64,000 nucleotides of DNA from an uncultured Bacteroidales bacterium (GCA_944323845.1 CALUUA010000004.1:1-64000); one strand, 5' to 3'; positions 27,282 through 36,077 are shown, counted from the stretch's first letter. The notes: generated from the sequence alone by a model not told the origin. Numbers and translations are program-made.

Positions 27282-28973
27282 TCACTTCACTGTGGAATAC
27301 GTCACGATCAGGCGCGGAGCCTTCATCTTTTCTTCCCTTGTGGATGGATTTTCATTCGGACCGTACAGGACTCCGCGGTAGTATCTGTCCTTGTCCAGCT
27401 GTATGGACATGGTAGTGGTAGAGGAGCTCTGGGAGCTGGCATACTGCGCGGCGAGCATGTAGTTGTAATAGTTGCTCATGCCATAGTAGCTGTCGTATCC
27501 GTAGTAACCGCCGTAGTATCCTCCGTAGTCGTACGGATTATACATGCTGTTGTAGTAGTCGTAGTAGGCCAGATTCTGGTAATAGTCGCTCAACGCGCTG
27601 TTGCTCCCGCTGTCTGTCTCCACGATTTCATTCGCCATCGTGAGCATCCAGATGTCGTAGTCCTTGTAGTTCGTCTCGTCAGCCCTCCTTATGATTTCCT
27701 GCACATGGTGGCTGATGTCAGGTGCATAGCAATTCAGCGACCTGTTTATGTCGCCCTGATTCTCGCTCTCGACGCTGGCATCGGTCAGGCCTGCGAAATT
27801 CACGTAGCTTTCCCCGTCCTCGTCCTTGAGGGAGAGCCGGCATGTCGGGCTGAGCCTGTCCGGATAAAGGAACATTTTCTGGTAGCCGGTGCCCTCATAG
27901 TCGTATGGCAGCACTACCGTGGCCTTGTGGATGATGACTTCTTCCGCATCCACCCCTTCGGTCTCGAACAGGTTCATCAGCGATTCCTTTATCTCTTTGG
28001 ACGTAATCACCGGTTTCATTCCGCCGCCGCCCTCGATATAGAATGTCTTGCCGGCAGGCATGGCTCCGTCTTCATCGGTCAATGACCGTGAGTCCGAATC
28101 CGAAAGGTTCAGGGCGAACTGGGCCGTCTGGTCAGGGGTCACGTATATGCTTTCCGTGTCTTCATAGACCTGCATGGCCTGTGCCCCGAAAAAGAAGAGG
28201 AAGGAAGTGTCGACATCTTTCCTGTGCCCGTAGTCGGATCTGAATTTCAGTTCGGCGTAATTTCCCGAAATGTAATAGCTGTCCGCCACCTGAATCGGAA
28301 GCTCGAACATGTTTATCCTGCCCCCGTCGGCAATAGGTGCGTCGGCCTTCAGATATATTCCGTGCAATATTTTCGAGTAATCTTCCACATCGCCGATGTC
28401 TTCCATATCCTGTATGGCCTTTATATACTCGTCTCCGAAGTCCGTCTTCATGTCGAACGAGAGAGAATCCTGCCCGAAGTAGGTGCACCGGGCTATCGGA
28501 TCGGCAGCGTCATAGTGCAGCTTGTCCGAACAGTTGATGTAGGCGGCTTCTTCTCCGATTTCTTCGGTCAGTCTGTAGACCTTTATATTCTGTATGATGT
28601 GTTCCTGACTTTCTTCAGGCCATGACAGGGTGTCTCGCACTGCCGTGAAATGAAACTGAGTACACCGCGGTTTGTCCCCGAAATCCATGTCCGGATCCAC
28701 AGGTATGAGGGTAAATGCGCTGCTTCTGACGGTAAGTCCGAAGACAGGGTCCTTTACCGCACCGACGGTTATTCTCGAAGAACTGTAGCCCGACAGACTG
28801 TCGGTCTGCTTCATCAGGATATTTTTCAGATATATGGTATCAGTATGGACATTATACTGATGGCTTGTCGGTATGTATTCTTTGCCAAGTTCTTCATTGA
28901 TTTCCACGCAGGACACAACGCTGCAAATCCCTGCCATGACGGCTGCCGCGTGGCGGATGAATTCTAACTGCAT
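27282..28973 (-). CDS. DUF4270 family lipoprotein with Tyr/Gly-rich insertion
   Basis: 563 residues. A signal peptide with lipobox-like SVVSC gives a lipid Cys at residue 22. The following beta-rich region (YIPTSHQYNVHTDTIYL, DPVFGLTVRSSAF) matches the DUF4270 family of Bacteroidota. Near residues 465-510 lies a striking Tyr-rich stretch with repeated YGGYYG and YYNY units and almost no charge. The gene sits 3 bp after the glycogen-synthase-like gene, a pairing common in the phylum. Function unknown; probably an outer-membrane-anchored protein. Confidence 0.82.
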   Translation of the reverse strand: MQLEFIRHAAAVMAGICSVVSCVEINEELGKEYIPTSHQYNVHTDTIYLKNILMKQTDSLSGYSSSRITVGAVKDPVFGLTVRSSAFTLIPVDPDMDFGDKPRCTQFHFTAVRDTLSWPEESQEHIIQNIKVYRLTEEIGEEAAYINCSDKLHYDAADPIARCTYFGQDSLSFDMKTDFGDEYIKAIQDMEDIGDVEDYSKILHGIYLKADAPIADGGRINMFELPIQVADSYYISGNYAELKFRSDYGHRKDVDTSFLFFFGAQAMQVYEDTESIYVTPDQTAQFALNLSDSDSRSLTDEDGAMPAGKTFYIEGGGGMKPVITSKEIKESLMNLFETEGVDAEEVIIHKATVVLPYDYEGTGYQKMFLYPDRLSPTCRLSLKDEDGESYVNFAGLTDASVESENQGDINRSLNCYAPDISHHVQEIIRRADETNYKDYDIWMLTMANEIVETDSGSNSALSDYYQNLAYYDYYNSMYNPYDYGGYYGGYYGYDSYYGMSNYYNYMLAAQYASSQSSSTTTMSIQLDKDRYYRGVLYGPNENPSTREEKMKAPRLIVTYSTVK

Positions 28974-28976
28974 TTT

Positions 28977-29804
28977 CTATAACTTGTCGTAAAAGTCGTT
29001 GTAAATATCAATATATGCCCCGGATTCCAGTGCTTCCGCGTCATAAGGAAGTATCGGGAGTCCTGTGCCGGCGCAATAGCCGGCAATTTCCCAGCTTATG
29101 TCGGGAGAGCCCATGATTATGCCGTCGGCATAGCGGACGGCCAGTTTCGCAACATTCATGCCGTCAGCCTCTTCCATGACGTCGAGATCTTCCGGCCTGA
29201 TGTCTCCGAACATTATCTTTTCCTTGAAGTCGGAAGAAAACCGCTCTCCGGCAGGTATGTCGTCGTAGAGCGACAGCACTACCTTGCTGTCGGAAAATAT
29301 AGGGTCATCTGAATATACTTTCTTCAGATACAGCGGGAGAATATGGGAAATCCATCCGTGACAGTGTACTATGTCAGGCGCCCATCTGAGCTTTTTCACG
29401 GTTTCCAGTACGCCGCGGGCGAAGAAGACGGCCCTTTCCCCGTTGTCTTCGAAAAATCTGCCGTTTTCGTCTCTGTAGACCTGTTTCCGGTGGAAGTAGT
29501 CCTCATTGTCTATGAAATAGACCTGCATCCTGGCCGCCGAAATGGAGGCGACCTTGATGACCAGAGGCCTGTCCACATCGTTTATGATGATGTTCATTCC
29601 AGACAGGCGGATCACTTCGTGGAGCTGGTTTTTCCTTTCGTTGATGCAGCCGTACCGTGGCATGAATGAACGAATCTCTTTTTTCCTTTCCTGGATTCCC
29701 TGTGGAAGAAAACGCCCTATCCTGGATATGTCGCTCTCCGGGAGATACGGGAATATCTCGGAGTTGACAAAAAGAATTTTTTTAGCAGAATCTCCCATGT
29801 TCAA
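28977..29804 (-). CDS. Glycogen/starch synthase-like protein, catalytic N-terminal domain only
   Basis: 275 residues, starting MNMGDSAKKILFVNSEIFPYLPES, the Glyco_transf_5 (GT5) N-terminal fold with the IVHCHGWIS motif. The C-terminal GT1 half of normal glycogen synthases (about 480 residues) is absent; short proteins like this are usual in Bacteroidales next to DUF4270. With half the active-site cleft missing, ADP-glucose transfer is doubtful. An ATG two codons downstream is an alternative start. A -7 box at 29827-29834 lies just upstream. Confidence 0.82.
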   Translation of the reverse strand: MNMGDSAKKILFVNSEIFPYLPESDISRIGRFLPQGIQERKKEIRSFMPRYGCINERKNQLHEVIRLSGMNIIINDVDRPLVIKVASISAARMQVYFIDNEDYFHRKQVYRDENGRFFEDNGERAVFFARGVLETVKKLRWAPDIVHCHGWISHILPLYLKKVYSDDPIFSDSKVVLSLYDDIPAGERFSSDFKEKIMFGDIRPEDLDVMEEADGMNVAKLAVRYADGIIMGSPDISWEIAGYCAGTGLPILPYDAEALESGAYIDIYNDFYDKL

Positions 29805-29826
29805 GGTTTTAAAGACAAAAACTCAA

Positions 29827-29834
29827 CAAATGTA
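29827..29834 (-). promoter_or_regulatory. -7 promoter element of the GT5-like/DUF4270 operon
   Basis: On the minus strand TACATTTG matches TAnnTTTG, 22 bases before the start codon. It is back to back with the ftsX promoter. Confidence 0.55.
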
Positions 29835-29856
29835 ATAATTTTTTTTGATATTTCAC

Positions 29857-29864
29857 TATCTTTG
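29857..29864 (+). promoter_or_regulatory. -7 promoter element of ftsX
   Basis: TATCTTTG matches TAnnTTTG and lies 24 bases before ATG 29889. It overlaps the only upstream in-frame alternative start (TTG 29862), which argues for the ATG. Confidence 0.6.
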
Positions 29865-29888
29865 GCTCTCAAATGGACTGACGCGGTT

Positions 29889-30767
29889 ATGGGAAAAGAA
29901 GAAAAGGGGATAATAGGCAGCAGGCTCAGGAATGCATATCTGTCCACTGTCATCAGCATCAGCCTTGTGCTCCTTCTGGTAGGTGTGGCAAGTCTGCTTC
30001 TGGTGAATGCACGGTCGGTTTCCGACTATTTCAAGGAGAATATGCAGATATCCGTGATGCTCAAACAGGATGTCAGCGAAAAGGCTGCCAGAGCCTATCT
30101 TCTGGACCTCGGTTCGGAACGCTTCATCAAGTCTGTCGAATTCATTCCTGTGGAGCAGGGGGAGCGTGAAATGGCCCTTATGCTCGGAGAGGATTTTCTG
30201 GATGTCTTCGAGTCCAGCCCGATTCCCATTTCCATAGACGTGACGCTGAAGGCGGATTATGTGTCGGCCGACAGTCTGGACATGGTCAGATCTGAAATCG
30301 CGGCATCTCCCCTCGTGGACGAAGTGGTGTACCAACGCTCGCTGGTAGAGGCCCTGAATGCCAATCTAAGCAAGATTTCCCTTGTGCTGGGAGTCTTCAT
30401 CGCCTTGCTTCTGTTTGTGTCGTTCGTGCTGATAAACAATACGATACGTCTGAATGTCTATGCCAGAAGGTTCACGATTCATACCATGAAGCTCGTAGGG
30501 GCCACGAGGTCTTTCATCAGGGCTCCTTTCCTGCTCCAGTCGGCCTTTCAGGGGATTTTTTCAGCCATGATTGCCATTCTCGGCGTGATCGGCCTGCTTT
30601 TCTTCATCAGGAGCGAGGTGGCGCAGCTGTTCGGGATATTCAGTCTGAAGCTGTTGCTGGTGGTCATGGGTATCGTGCTGGCCTCGGGTCTGCTGATTTG
30701 CGTCCTCAGTACTTATTTTGTGGTGAACAAACTGGTCTCCTTGAGCAAGGACGACCTGTATTATTGA
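29889..30767 (+). CDS. ftsX: FtsX, cell-division ABC transporter-like permease
   Basis: 292 residues. It has a cytoplasmic N-terminus (GSRLRNAYLSTVISI), TM1 (about 22-44), a periplasmic ECD domain (about 45-165) and three C-terminal TM helices with the LVGATRSFIRAPF loop typical of FtsX. With FtsE (not in this window) it controls peptidoglycan hydrolases at the septum. A DUF3098 protein and UppP follow in the same direction, a cell-envelope cluster familiar in Bacteroidota. Confidence 0.92.
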   Translation: MGKEEKGIIGSRLRNAYLSTVISISLVLLLVGVASLLLVNARSVSDYFKENMQISVMLKQDVSEKAARAYLLDLGSERFIKSVEFIPVEQGEREMALMLGEDFLDVFESSPIPISIDVTLKADYVSADSLDMVRSEIAASPLVDEVVYQRSLVEALNANLSKISLVLGVFIALLLFVSFVLINNTIRLNVYARRFTIHTMKLVGATRSFIRAPFLLQSAFQGIFSAMIAILGVIGLLFFIRSEVAQLFGIFSLKLLLVVMGIVLASGLLICVLSTYFVVNKLVSLSKDDLYY

Positions 30768-30783
30768 ATCGTGTGGAATCATT

Positions 30784-30799
30784 GGCCGGGACTCCGGCC
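30784..30799 (+). other. Hairpin between ftsX and the DUF3098 gene
   Basis: GGCCGG-GACT-CCGGCC is a perfect 6-bp stem with a 4-nt loop, 17 bases after the ftsX stop. There is no T-run; it may stabilise or segment the mRNA. Confidence 0.4.
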
Positions 30800-30817
30800 A
30801 CGATAATTTATGTTGCA

Positions 30818-31060
30818 ATGGAAAATTTTCCTATTACCCGGAAGGGACTCCGTTTTGTGTTGGCCGGCCTGATAGTGATGGTGGCCGGGTATATCCTGCT
30901 TGCGGGCGGAGGTGTCAAGGATCCGGAAGTGTTCAATTACGCCATGTTCGATTTCAGGCGTCTGGTGGCGGCTCCGGTGGTCATCCTCAGCGGTGCGGTG
31001 GTCATTGTCGCCGGAATCATGAACAAGGACGGCGGAAATGAAAATGTGAAATCCGAATAG
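30818..31060 (+). CDS. DUF3098 family membrane protein
   Basis: 80 residues from ATG 30818. It begins MENFPITRKGLRFVLAGLIV and has two TM helices separated by a short loop (GGGVKDPEVFNYAMFDFRRL), typical of the DUF3098 family found between ftsX and uppP in Bacteroidota. Function unknown; the position suggests a role in division or envelope synthesis. Confidence 0.82.
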   Translation: MENFPITRKGLRFVLAGLIVMVAGYILLAGGGVKDPEVFNYAMFDFRRLVAAPVVILSGAVVIVAGIMNKDGGNENVKSE

Positions 31061-31068
31061 TTTGATTT

Positions 31069-31878
31069 ATGGAATGGTATGAAGCTGTCATCCTCGGGCT
31101 GGTGCAGGGGCTGACTGAATTTCTGCCCGTAAGCAGCAGCGGGCATCTTGTGATCGGACGGGAAATCCTCGGAGTGAAGGAGTCCGGCGATCTGGTGTTC
31201 GAGGTTGCAGTTCATGCGGCTACTGTCCTGAGTACGATTGTGGTCTTCAGACATCAGATATGGAATCTGCTGAAAGGGCTTTTCAAGTTCAAGTACAACG
31301 ACGAGACTGACTATATCCTGAAGATCTGCGTCTCGATGATACCTGTATTCATTATAGGCGTTTTCTTCAAGCCGTTCGTGGAAGGACTGTTCGGCTCCCT
31401 GTTCATCGTGGGCGTGGCCCTTCTCATGACTGCCGTCCTGCTTTTCTTTTCGGATATGGCTTCGAATCCGCGCAGGAATACGGCATCTGCGGCTGTACAG
31501 ACCAGAAACGGAATATCCTACTGGCAGGCGCTGGCTGTGGGTATCGGTCAGGCTTTCGCTGTGGTTCCCGGGCTTTCCCGTTCAGGCACCACCATTTCGG
31601 TCGGTCTGATATGCGGGGTGCGCAGGGATGTCATGGCCCAGTTCTCTTTCCTGATGGTGCTGGTGCCGATTCTCGGTGAAGCCTTCCTCCAGGTCGTAGG
31701 CGGGGAGCTGACGGGGTCTGCATTGGGTGCGTGGCCGGTCCTTCTCGGTTTCGTTTCGGCCTTCCTGTCGGGATTGTTCGCCTGCAAGGTGATGATAGCT
31801 CTGGTAAAGAAAGCCAGACTGACGTGGTTCGCCCTTTATTGTGCGATAGCTGCGTTGTGCATATTCATTTTCGGTTAG
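31069..31878 (+). CDS. uppP: Undecaprenyl-diphosphatase UppP (BacA)
   Basis: 269 residues, with the two family signatures: GLVQGLTEFLPVSSSGHL at the N-terminus (the catalytic glutamate region) and PGLSRSGTT in the second half, within a multi-TM protein. It recycles undecaprenyl diphosphate to the monophosphate carrier for peptidoglycan and other wall polymers. It starts 8 bp after the DUF3098 gene. In several Bacteroidota truB and queA follow; here lpxH does. Confidence 0.95.
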   Translation: MEWYEAVILGLVQGLTEFLPVSSSGHLVIGREILGVKESGDLVFEVAVHAATVLSTIVVFRHQIWNLLKGLFKFKYNDETDYILKICVSMIPVFIIGVFFKPFVEGLFGSLFIVGVALLMTAVLLFFSDMASNPRRNTASAAVQTRNGISYWQALAVGIGQAFAVVPGLSRSGTTISVGLICGVRRDVMAQFSFLMVLVPILGEAFLQVVGGELTGSALGAWPVLLGFVSAFLSGLFACKVMIALVKKARLTWFALYCAIAALCIFIFG

Positions 31879-31888
31879 CGGCTTTTCG

Positions 31889-32638
31889 GTGAATCAGCGG
31901 AATCTCACATATTTTGTAGCCGATGTCCATCTGGGCCTGAACGTGAAAGACCCGGAGGGGAGGGAAGCGCGTTTCGTCTCCTTCCTCCGTTCGCTTCCGG
32001 CAGACAGGACGGCGGCCTTGTATCTTCTGGGCGACATCTGGGATTTCTGGTACGAATACAGGGATGTGGTGCCGAAGGGCTATGTCAGGGTCTTTGCAGC
32101 CCTGCTGGATCTGATGGATGCCGGAGTGAAGGTATATTTCTTCGAAGGGAATCATGACGTTTGGACCTACAGGTATTTCGAGGAACTCGGGATGATCAAG
32201 CTGGAACAGCCGGCGTATGTGGACATAGACGGCACCCGCTTCTGTCTCGGCCATGGCGACGGCCTCGGTCCGGTGCCTGCGGATTATCGGATATTGAGGA
32301 AAATCTTCCATTCTAAAGTGCTCCAGTTCCTCTTCAGCCTTCTGCATCCGTGGCTGGCTTTCCGTTTCGGCACAGGCTGGTCGCGCCGCAACAGGCTTGC
32401 CAGACAGCAGCAGTATTTTTTCAGGGGAAAGGACGAGCCTCTTTACAAGTTCGCCTCCGAATACGAGAAGACGCGCCCCGTGGACTATTTCATATTCGGC
32501 CACTATCATGTGGACGTGAAGATAAGGACTCCGGAAGGCGCCGACCTTTATGTGCTGAAAGACTGGATGGACGCCTCTCCTTATCTGTACTTTGACGGGA
32601 TCTCTATTTCCGGAGGATATTTCCAGAAAAGCGAATAA
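31889..32638 (+). CDS. lpxH: UDP-2,3-diacylglucosamine hydrolase LpxH
   Basis: 249 residues from a GTG start 10 bp after uppP. Calcineurin-type metallophosphoesterase motifs are complete: ADVHLG, LGDIWDFW, EGNHD, LGHGDG and FGHYHVD. It cleaves UDP-2,3-diacylglucosamine to lipid X in lipid A synthesis. The last 58 bases overlap the 3' end of the converging DUF4294 gene on the other strand. Confidence 0.85.
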   Translation: MNQRNLTYFVADVHLGLNVKDPEGREARFVSFLRSLPADRTAALYLLGDIWDFWYEYRDVVPKGYVRVFAALLDLMDAGVKVYFFEGNHDVWTYRYFEELGMIKLEQPAYVDIDGTRFCLGHGDGLGPVPADYRILRKIFHSKVLQFLFSLLHPWLAFRFGTGWSRRNRLARQQQYFFRGKDEPLYKFASEYEKTRPVDYFIFGHYHVDVKIRTPEGADLYVLKDWMDASPYLYFDGISISGGYFQKSE

Positions 32639-33261
32639 TACAGTCCCTCGAACTGCCCCGTCTCCCAGAGTTCCACCAGCTCCTCTATCGGCCTGTCCTC
32701 TCCGTCCGGGTCGTATGGCTTTTTCAGGTCTGTGCCGAAAATCTTCGCTATTCCCTGCCAGAAGCCTGCGGCAATGCCGTTCTTGTAGTCTTTTATGATG
32801 AGATACGAGGATTTGCCGACTTCCCGGTCAATGAGTTTCATCAGCAACGCCCCCTGCGATACGGTCAGCCCTCTCATCGGCTGCTCGAAGTCGTCGAAAA
32901 GTTCCTTCTGCTTCTCCGCAATGAACCTGTCGCGCCTTCCCCTTTTCATGCGCTCCGCCGCAATCGTGCTGTCCACTTCATGGACAAGGTGCCTCGCGGC
33001 AATGGCATAAGGGTACGTCTTGCTGAAATTGTGTACCAGCCTGTAATACCTTCTCCATTCCCGCCCTTTCTGTCTCGGCATCCTCGAATAGATTCTGGCC
33101 GGAGGCAGTTCATCGGTAAACACGGTGTCGCGGCCTTCTATCCTGAATTGCATGTATATCCCTTCGGGGCTGTCCGGTGTCTGGGCATGGATTCCGTGTC
33201 CCGTCACGGCTGCCGCCATGACGGACAATGCCAGTATGTAACGAAGACTTCCGCGCATCAT
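32581..33261 (-). CDS. DUF4294 family secreted protein
   Basis: 226 residues from the ATG at 33261. A signal peptide ends near HGIHAQ. The body has RMPRQKGREWRRYYRLVHNF and a highly basic segment, then LLMKLIDREVGKSSYLIIKD and GFWQGIAKIFG, typical of the DUF4294 family. Starts at 33270 or 33258 are equally possible; one at 33306 is ruled out because it lies upstream of the TATATTTG -7 box (33284-33291). The 3' end overlaps lpxH by 58 bp, tail to tail. Function unknown. Confidence 0.8.
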   Translation of the reverse strand: MMRGSLRYILALSVMAAAVTGHGIHAQTPDSPEGIYMQFRIEGRDTVFTDELPPARIYSRMPRQKGREWRRYYRLVHNFSKTYPYAIAARHLVHEVDSTIAAERMKRGRRDRFIAEKQKELFDDFEQPMRGLTVSQGALLMKLIDREVGKSSYLIIKDYKNGIAAGFWQGIAKIFGTDLKKPYDPDGEDRPIEELVELWETGQFEGLYYSLFWKYPPEIEIPSKYR

Positions 33262-33283
33262 GCCGCACATTTTTAACGGACTG

Positions 33284-33291
33284 CAAATATA
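33284..33291 (-). promoter_or_regulatory. -7 promoter element of the DUF4294 gene
   Basis: On the minus strand TATATTTG matches TAnnTTTG. It places the transcription start near 33277 and so decides between start codons of the DUF4294 gene. Confidence 0.55.
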
Positions 33292-33447
33292 GTAATGTTT
33301 CGTCATTTGCTCCTGCTGTCATAGCTCTTTACCTCCGGTCGAAAACGTCATGAAAAATTTTTGAACACAGTTTATAACTGAATGATTTTCCCGAATTTAA
33401 CTTATCGGAAATCCGGTCGAAAATATCTGATTTTTATTGAAAAAATA

Positions 33448-33477
33448 TTTGCAATTCAGAAAAAATGACTATCTTTG
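33448..33477 (+). promoter_or_regulatory. Consensus promoter of the rplP-rplQ operon
   Basis: TTTG (33448-33451) and TATCTTTG (33470-33477) form a complete Bacteroidetes -33/-7 promoter with an 18-bp spacer, the best match in the window. It lies about 90 bases before rplP, where most genomes would have rpsC coding sequence. Confidence 0.8.
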
Positions 33478-33482
33478 CAGTC

Positions 33483-33533
33483 CCTTAATTGAGGATAAGT
33501 CCGCCCAACCAGCTGATACTCAATTATTTAAGG
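33483..33533 (+). promoter_or_regulatory. Candidate leader hairpin of the rplP operon
   Basis: CCTTAATTGAG (33483-33493) can pair with CTCAATTATTTAAGG (33519-33533) with a small bulge, enclosing a 25-nt loop. It starts a few bases after the predicted transcription start and could be an autoregulatory ribosomal-protein binding site. This is inference from pairing only. Confidence 0.4.
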
Positions 33534-33565
33534 AAAGTGAAATAAATTTTTAAAAGTAATAGACA

Positions 33566-33985
33566 ATGTTACAACCGAAGAAAACAAAATTCAGAAGGCA
33601 GCAGAAGGGCCGTATGAAAGGCCTTGCCCACAGGGGCAATCAGCTTGTGTTCGGTTCTTTCGGCATCAAGACTCTTGAGAATTGCTGGCTTACCGGTCGT
33701 CAGATTGAGGCTGCGCGTCAGGCTGTCGTGCGTTACATGAAGCGTGAAGGTAAGATATGGATCAGGATTTTCCCTGACAAGCCATACACCAAGAAGCCGG
33801 CCGAAGTGCGAATGGGTAAGGGTAAGGGTAATCCTGAAGGCTTTGTCTGCCCTGTTACTCCGGGACGTGTCCTCATCGAGGCTGAAGGTGTTCCGTTGGA
33901 GATCGCCAGAGAGGCGCTTCGTCTTGGTGCGCAGAAGCTCCCTGTTACTACCAAGTTCGTTGTACGTAGAGACTATGTTGAATAA
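33566..33985 (+). CDS. rplP: 50S ribosomal protein L16
   Basis: 139 residues, full length, starting [20 protein letters not shown]16 binds 23S rRNA near the A site and the central protuberance. Here it is the first gene of the operon, although in the standard S10 order rpsC precedes it. Confidence 0.98.
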   Translation: MLQPKKTKFRRQQKGRMKGLAHRGNQLVFGSFGIKTLENCWLTGRQIEAARQAVVRYMKREGKIWIRIFPDKPYTKKPAEVRMGKGKGNPEGFVCPVTPGRVLIEAEGVPLEIAREALRLGAQKLPVTTKFVVRRDYVE

Positions 33986-33999
33986 TTAAAGGAGAAGAA

Positions 34000-34194
34000 A
34001 TGAAAGCATCTGAAATAAGGGAAATGTCAGTCAGCGACCTGCGCGAGCGTATCGAGGCGGAGAAGGCTGCTCTGGACACCATGAAGATTAACCACGCCAT
34101 TTCTCCGCTTGAGGATACATCGAAAATCTCCAAAGCCAGAAAGGACATTGCCAGAATGATTACCATACTGGCGGAAAAGGAAAAACAGAACTAA
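34000..34194 (+). CDS. rpmC: 50S ribosomal protein L29
   Basis: 64 residues, starting MKASEIREMSVSDLRERI, the two-helix L29 fold near the peptide exit tunnel. It is preceded by AAAGGAG, a Shine-Dalgarno-like sequence. Confidence 0.97.
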   Translation: MKASEIREMSVSDLRERIEAEKAALDTMKINHAISPLEDTSKISKARKDIARMITILAEKEKQN

Positions 34195-34206
34195 AAATTC
34201 AGTCTG

Positions 34207-34461
34207 ATGGAAAGAAATCTTCGTAAGGAAAGAGTAGGAGTCGTGGTCAGCAACAAAATGGACAAGTCCATCGTCGTTGCGGTAGCAAGAAAAGAGAAAC
34301 ATCCTATTTACGGCAAGTTCGTAAAGAAGACCACCAAGTTCGTGGCTCATGACGAAAAGAATGAGTGCAGTGAGGGCGATACGGTACGTATCATGGAAAC
34401 CCGTCCGCTGAGTAAGACCAAGAACTGGAGATTAGTAGAAATTGTAGAAAAAGTCAAATAA
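34207..34461 (+). CDS. rpsQ: 30S ribosomal protein S17
   Basis: 84 residues, with the OB-fold S17 signature ([33 protein letters not shown]). It binds 16S rRNA early in assembly. It lies 12 bp after rpmC and 2 bp before rplN. Confidence 0.98.
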   Translation: MERNLRKERVGVVVSNKMDKSIVVAVARKEKHPIYGKFVKKTTKFVAHDEKNECSEGDTVRIMETRPLSKTKNWRLVEIVEKVK

Positions 34462-34463
34462 CA

Positions 34464-34829
34464 ATGATACAGCAGGAAACACGTTTACAGGTGGCAGACA
34501 ACAGTGGAGCAAAGGAAGTCCTTTGTATCCGTGTTCTGGGTGGTACCCGCCGCCGTTATGCTAAAGTCGGCGACAAGATCGTCGTTGCCGTTAAAAGTGC
34601 CATCCCTGGCGGGGATGCCAAGAAAGGTTCGGTATCCAAGGCTGTAGTGGTCCGTACCAAGAAGGAAGTCCGCAGACCGGACGGTTCGTACATCCGTTTT
34701 GACGACAATGCCTGCGTCCTTCTCAACAATCAGGGGGAAGTCCGCGGTACACGTATTTTCGGCCCTGTGGCAAGGGAACTTCGTGAAAATTACATGAAGA
34801 TCGTTTCACTGGCACCGGAGGTCCTTTAA
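34464..34829 (+). CDS. rplN: 50S ribosomal protein L14
   Basis: 121 residues with the L14 signature ([18 protein letters not shown]) and C-terminal LAPEVL. It contacts the 30S subunit interface. First gene of the classical spc group. Confidence 0.98.
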   Translation: MIQQETRLQVADNSGAKEVLCIRVLGGTRRRYAKVGDKIVVAVKSAIPGGDAKKGSVSKAVVVRTKKEVRRPDGSYIRFDDNACVLLNNQGEVRGTRIFGPVARELRENYMKIVSLAPEVL

Positions 34830-34840
34830 TCGTAATCGTT

Positions 34841-35158
34841 ATGAAGAAGTTTAATATAAAGAAAGGCGATACAGTCTATGTCAATGCCGGCAATGACAAG
34901 GGAAAGACCGGCAAGGTGCTCGAGGTTATCCGTTCAAAGGACCGTGTCATCGTGGAAGGTATCAACATGGTAAGCAAGCATACCAAACCGAATCCGAAAC
35001 ATCCTCAGGGCGGTATTGTTAAACAAGAGGCAGGAGTGCATATTTCCAATCTCCAGCTTGTGGATCCTGTGAAGGGCGGTCCTACAAGGGTCGGCTACAA
35101 GTTCGTGGATGGAAAGAAGATCCGTTACTCTAAAAAATCAGGAGAGGAGATTAAATAA
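34841..35158 (+). CDS. rplX: 50S ribosomal protein L24
   Basis: 105 residues with the KOW motif near the N-terminus ([20 protein letters not shown]). An assembly initiator of the 50S subunit. The stop overlaps the rplE start (TAATG). Confidence 0.98.
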   Translation: MKKFNIKKGDTVYVNAGNDKGKTGKVLEVIRSKDRVIVEGINMVSKHTKPNPKHPQGGIVKQEAGVHISNLQLVDPVKGGPTRVGYKFVDGKKIRYSKKSGEEIK

Positions 35159-35760
35159 TGGCAAAGACTAAGAAGACGACAGAGGTCGTGAACAATGCAG
35201 TCCCTGCAGGCTATGTCCCGACTTTGAAGAAACTCTATAAGGACGAGATCGTTCCGAAGCTCATGAAGGAGTTTTCCTACTCTACCGTGATGCAGGTGCC
35301 GAAGCTCGTTAAGATTACCATCAATCAGGGTGTGGGCGATGCCACGAATGATAAGAAACTCGTGGAGAATGCACAGCAGGAGCTTACTCTCATAGCCGGA
35401 CAGAAGGCTGTCACTACCCTTTCCAGAAAGGATATCTCGAACTTCAAGCTCCGTAAAGGAAACCCTATCGGAGTGAAGGTCACTCTCCGCGCCACCAAGA
35501 TGTACGAATTCCTCGAAAGGCTTATCCGCATTTCGCTTCCTCGTATCAGGGACTTCAACGGAATCTCCGAGAAGATGGACGGAAGAGGAAACTATACTCT
35601 CGGAATCAAGGAGCAGATTATCTTCCCAGAAATCGACATCGACAAGATATCGAAGATTCTCGGTATGGAGATCACTTTCGTAACTACCGCCAAGACAGAC
35701 GAAGAGGCGCACGCTCTTCTGCGTGAGTTCGGTCTGCCTTTCAAGAAACATAACAACTAA
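35158..35760 (+). CDS. rplE: 50S ribosomal protein L5
   Basis: 200 residues, a little longer than the usual ~180 owing to an N-terminal extension ([20 protein letters not shown]). Core motifs are intact ([37 protein letters not shown]). Binds 5S rRNA. Confidence 0.98.
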   Translation: MAKTKKTTEVVNNAVPAGYVPTLKKLYKDEIVPKLMKEFSYSTVMQVPKLVKITINQGVGDATNDKKLVENAQQELTLIAGQKAVTTLSRKDISNFKLRKGNPIGVKVTLRATKMYEFLERLIRISLPRIRDFNGISEKMDGRGNYTLGIKEQIIFPEIDIDKISKILGMEITFVTTAKTDEEAHALLREFGLPFKKHNN

Positions 35761-35772
35761 AGGAGAACTGGT

Positions 35773-36042
35773 ATGGCAAAAGAATCTATGAAAGCGCGCG
35801 AAGTAAAGCGCGCGAAGTTGGTTGCCAAATACGCCGAAAAGAGGAAGGCTCTGAAAGAGGCCGGTGACTGGGCAGCACTTGACAAGCTCCCGAAGAACTC
35901 CAGCCCTTGCAGGATGCACAACCGCTGTTCTCTCACCGGAAGACCAAAAGGATATATGCGTATGTTCGGCATCAGCCGTATCCAGTTCCGTGAGATGGCG
36001 AGCAACGGCCTTATTCCGGGCGTGAAGAAGGCGAGCTGGTAA
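35773..36042 (+). CDS. rpsN: 30S ribosomal protein S14
   Basis: 89 residues, the long zinc-free form; the C-terminal half is [18 protein letters not shown] and lacks a full four-cysteine zinc site. It follows AAAGGAG. A 78-bp gap with a strong hairpin separates it from rpsH. Confidence 0.97.
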   Translation: MAKESMKAREVKRAKLVAKYAEKRKALKEAGDWAALDKLPKNSSPCRMHNRCSLTGRPKGYMRMFGISRIQFREMASNGLIPGVKKASW

Positions 36043-36077
36043 AACAGGAAAAATTCACGACAATATTAATAATGGAT

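Noticed and set aside
27470..27590. Tandem DNA repeat or CRISPR-like array
   Set aside because: The repetition is of Tyr and Gly codons in the DUF4270 frame; no constant repeat-spacer pattern. No CRISPR array was seen anywhere in the window.
33334..33423. Direct repeat TCCGGTCGAAAA (33334-33345 and 33412-33423)
   Set aside because: Only 12 bp and without symmetry; could be chance or a remnant of the rearrangement, too weak to report as a feature.
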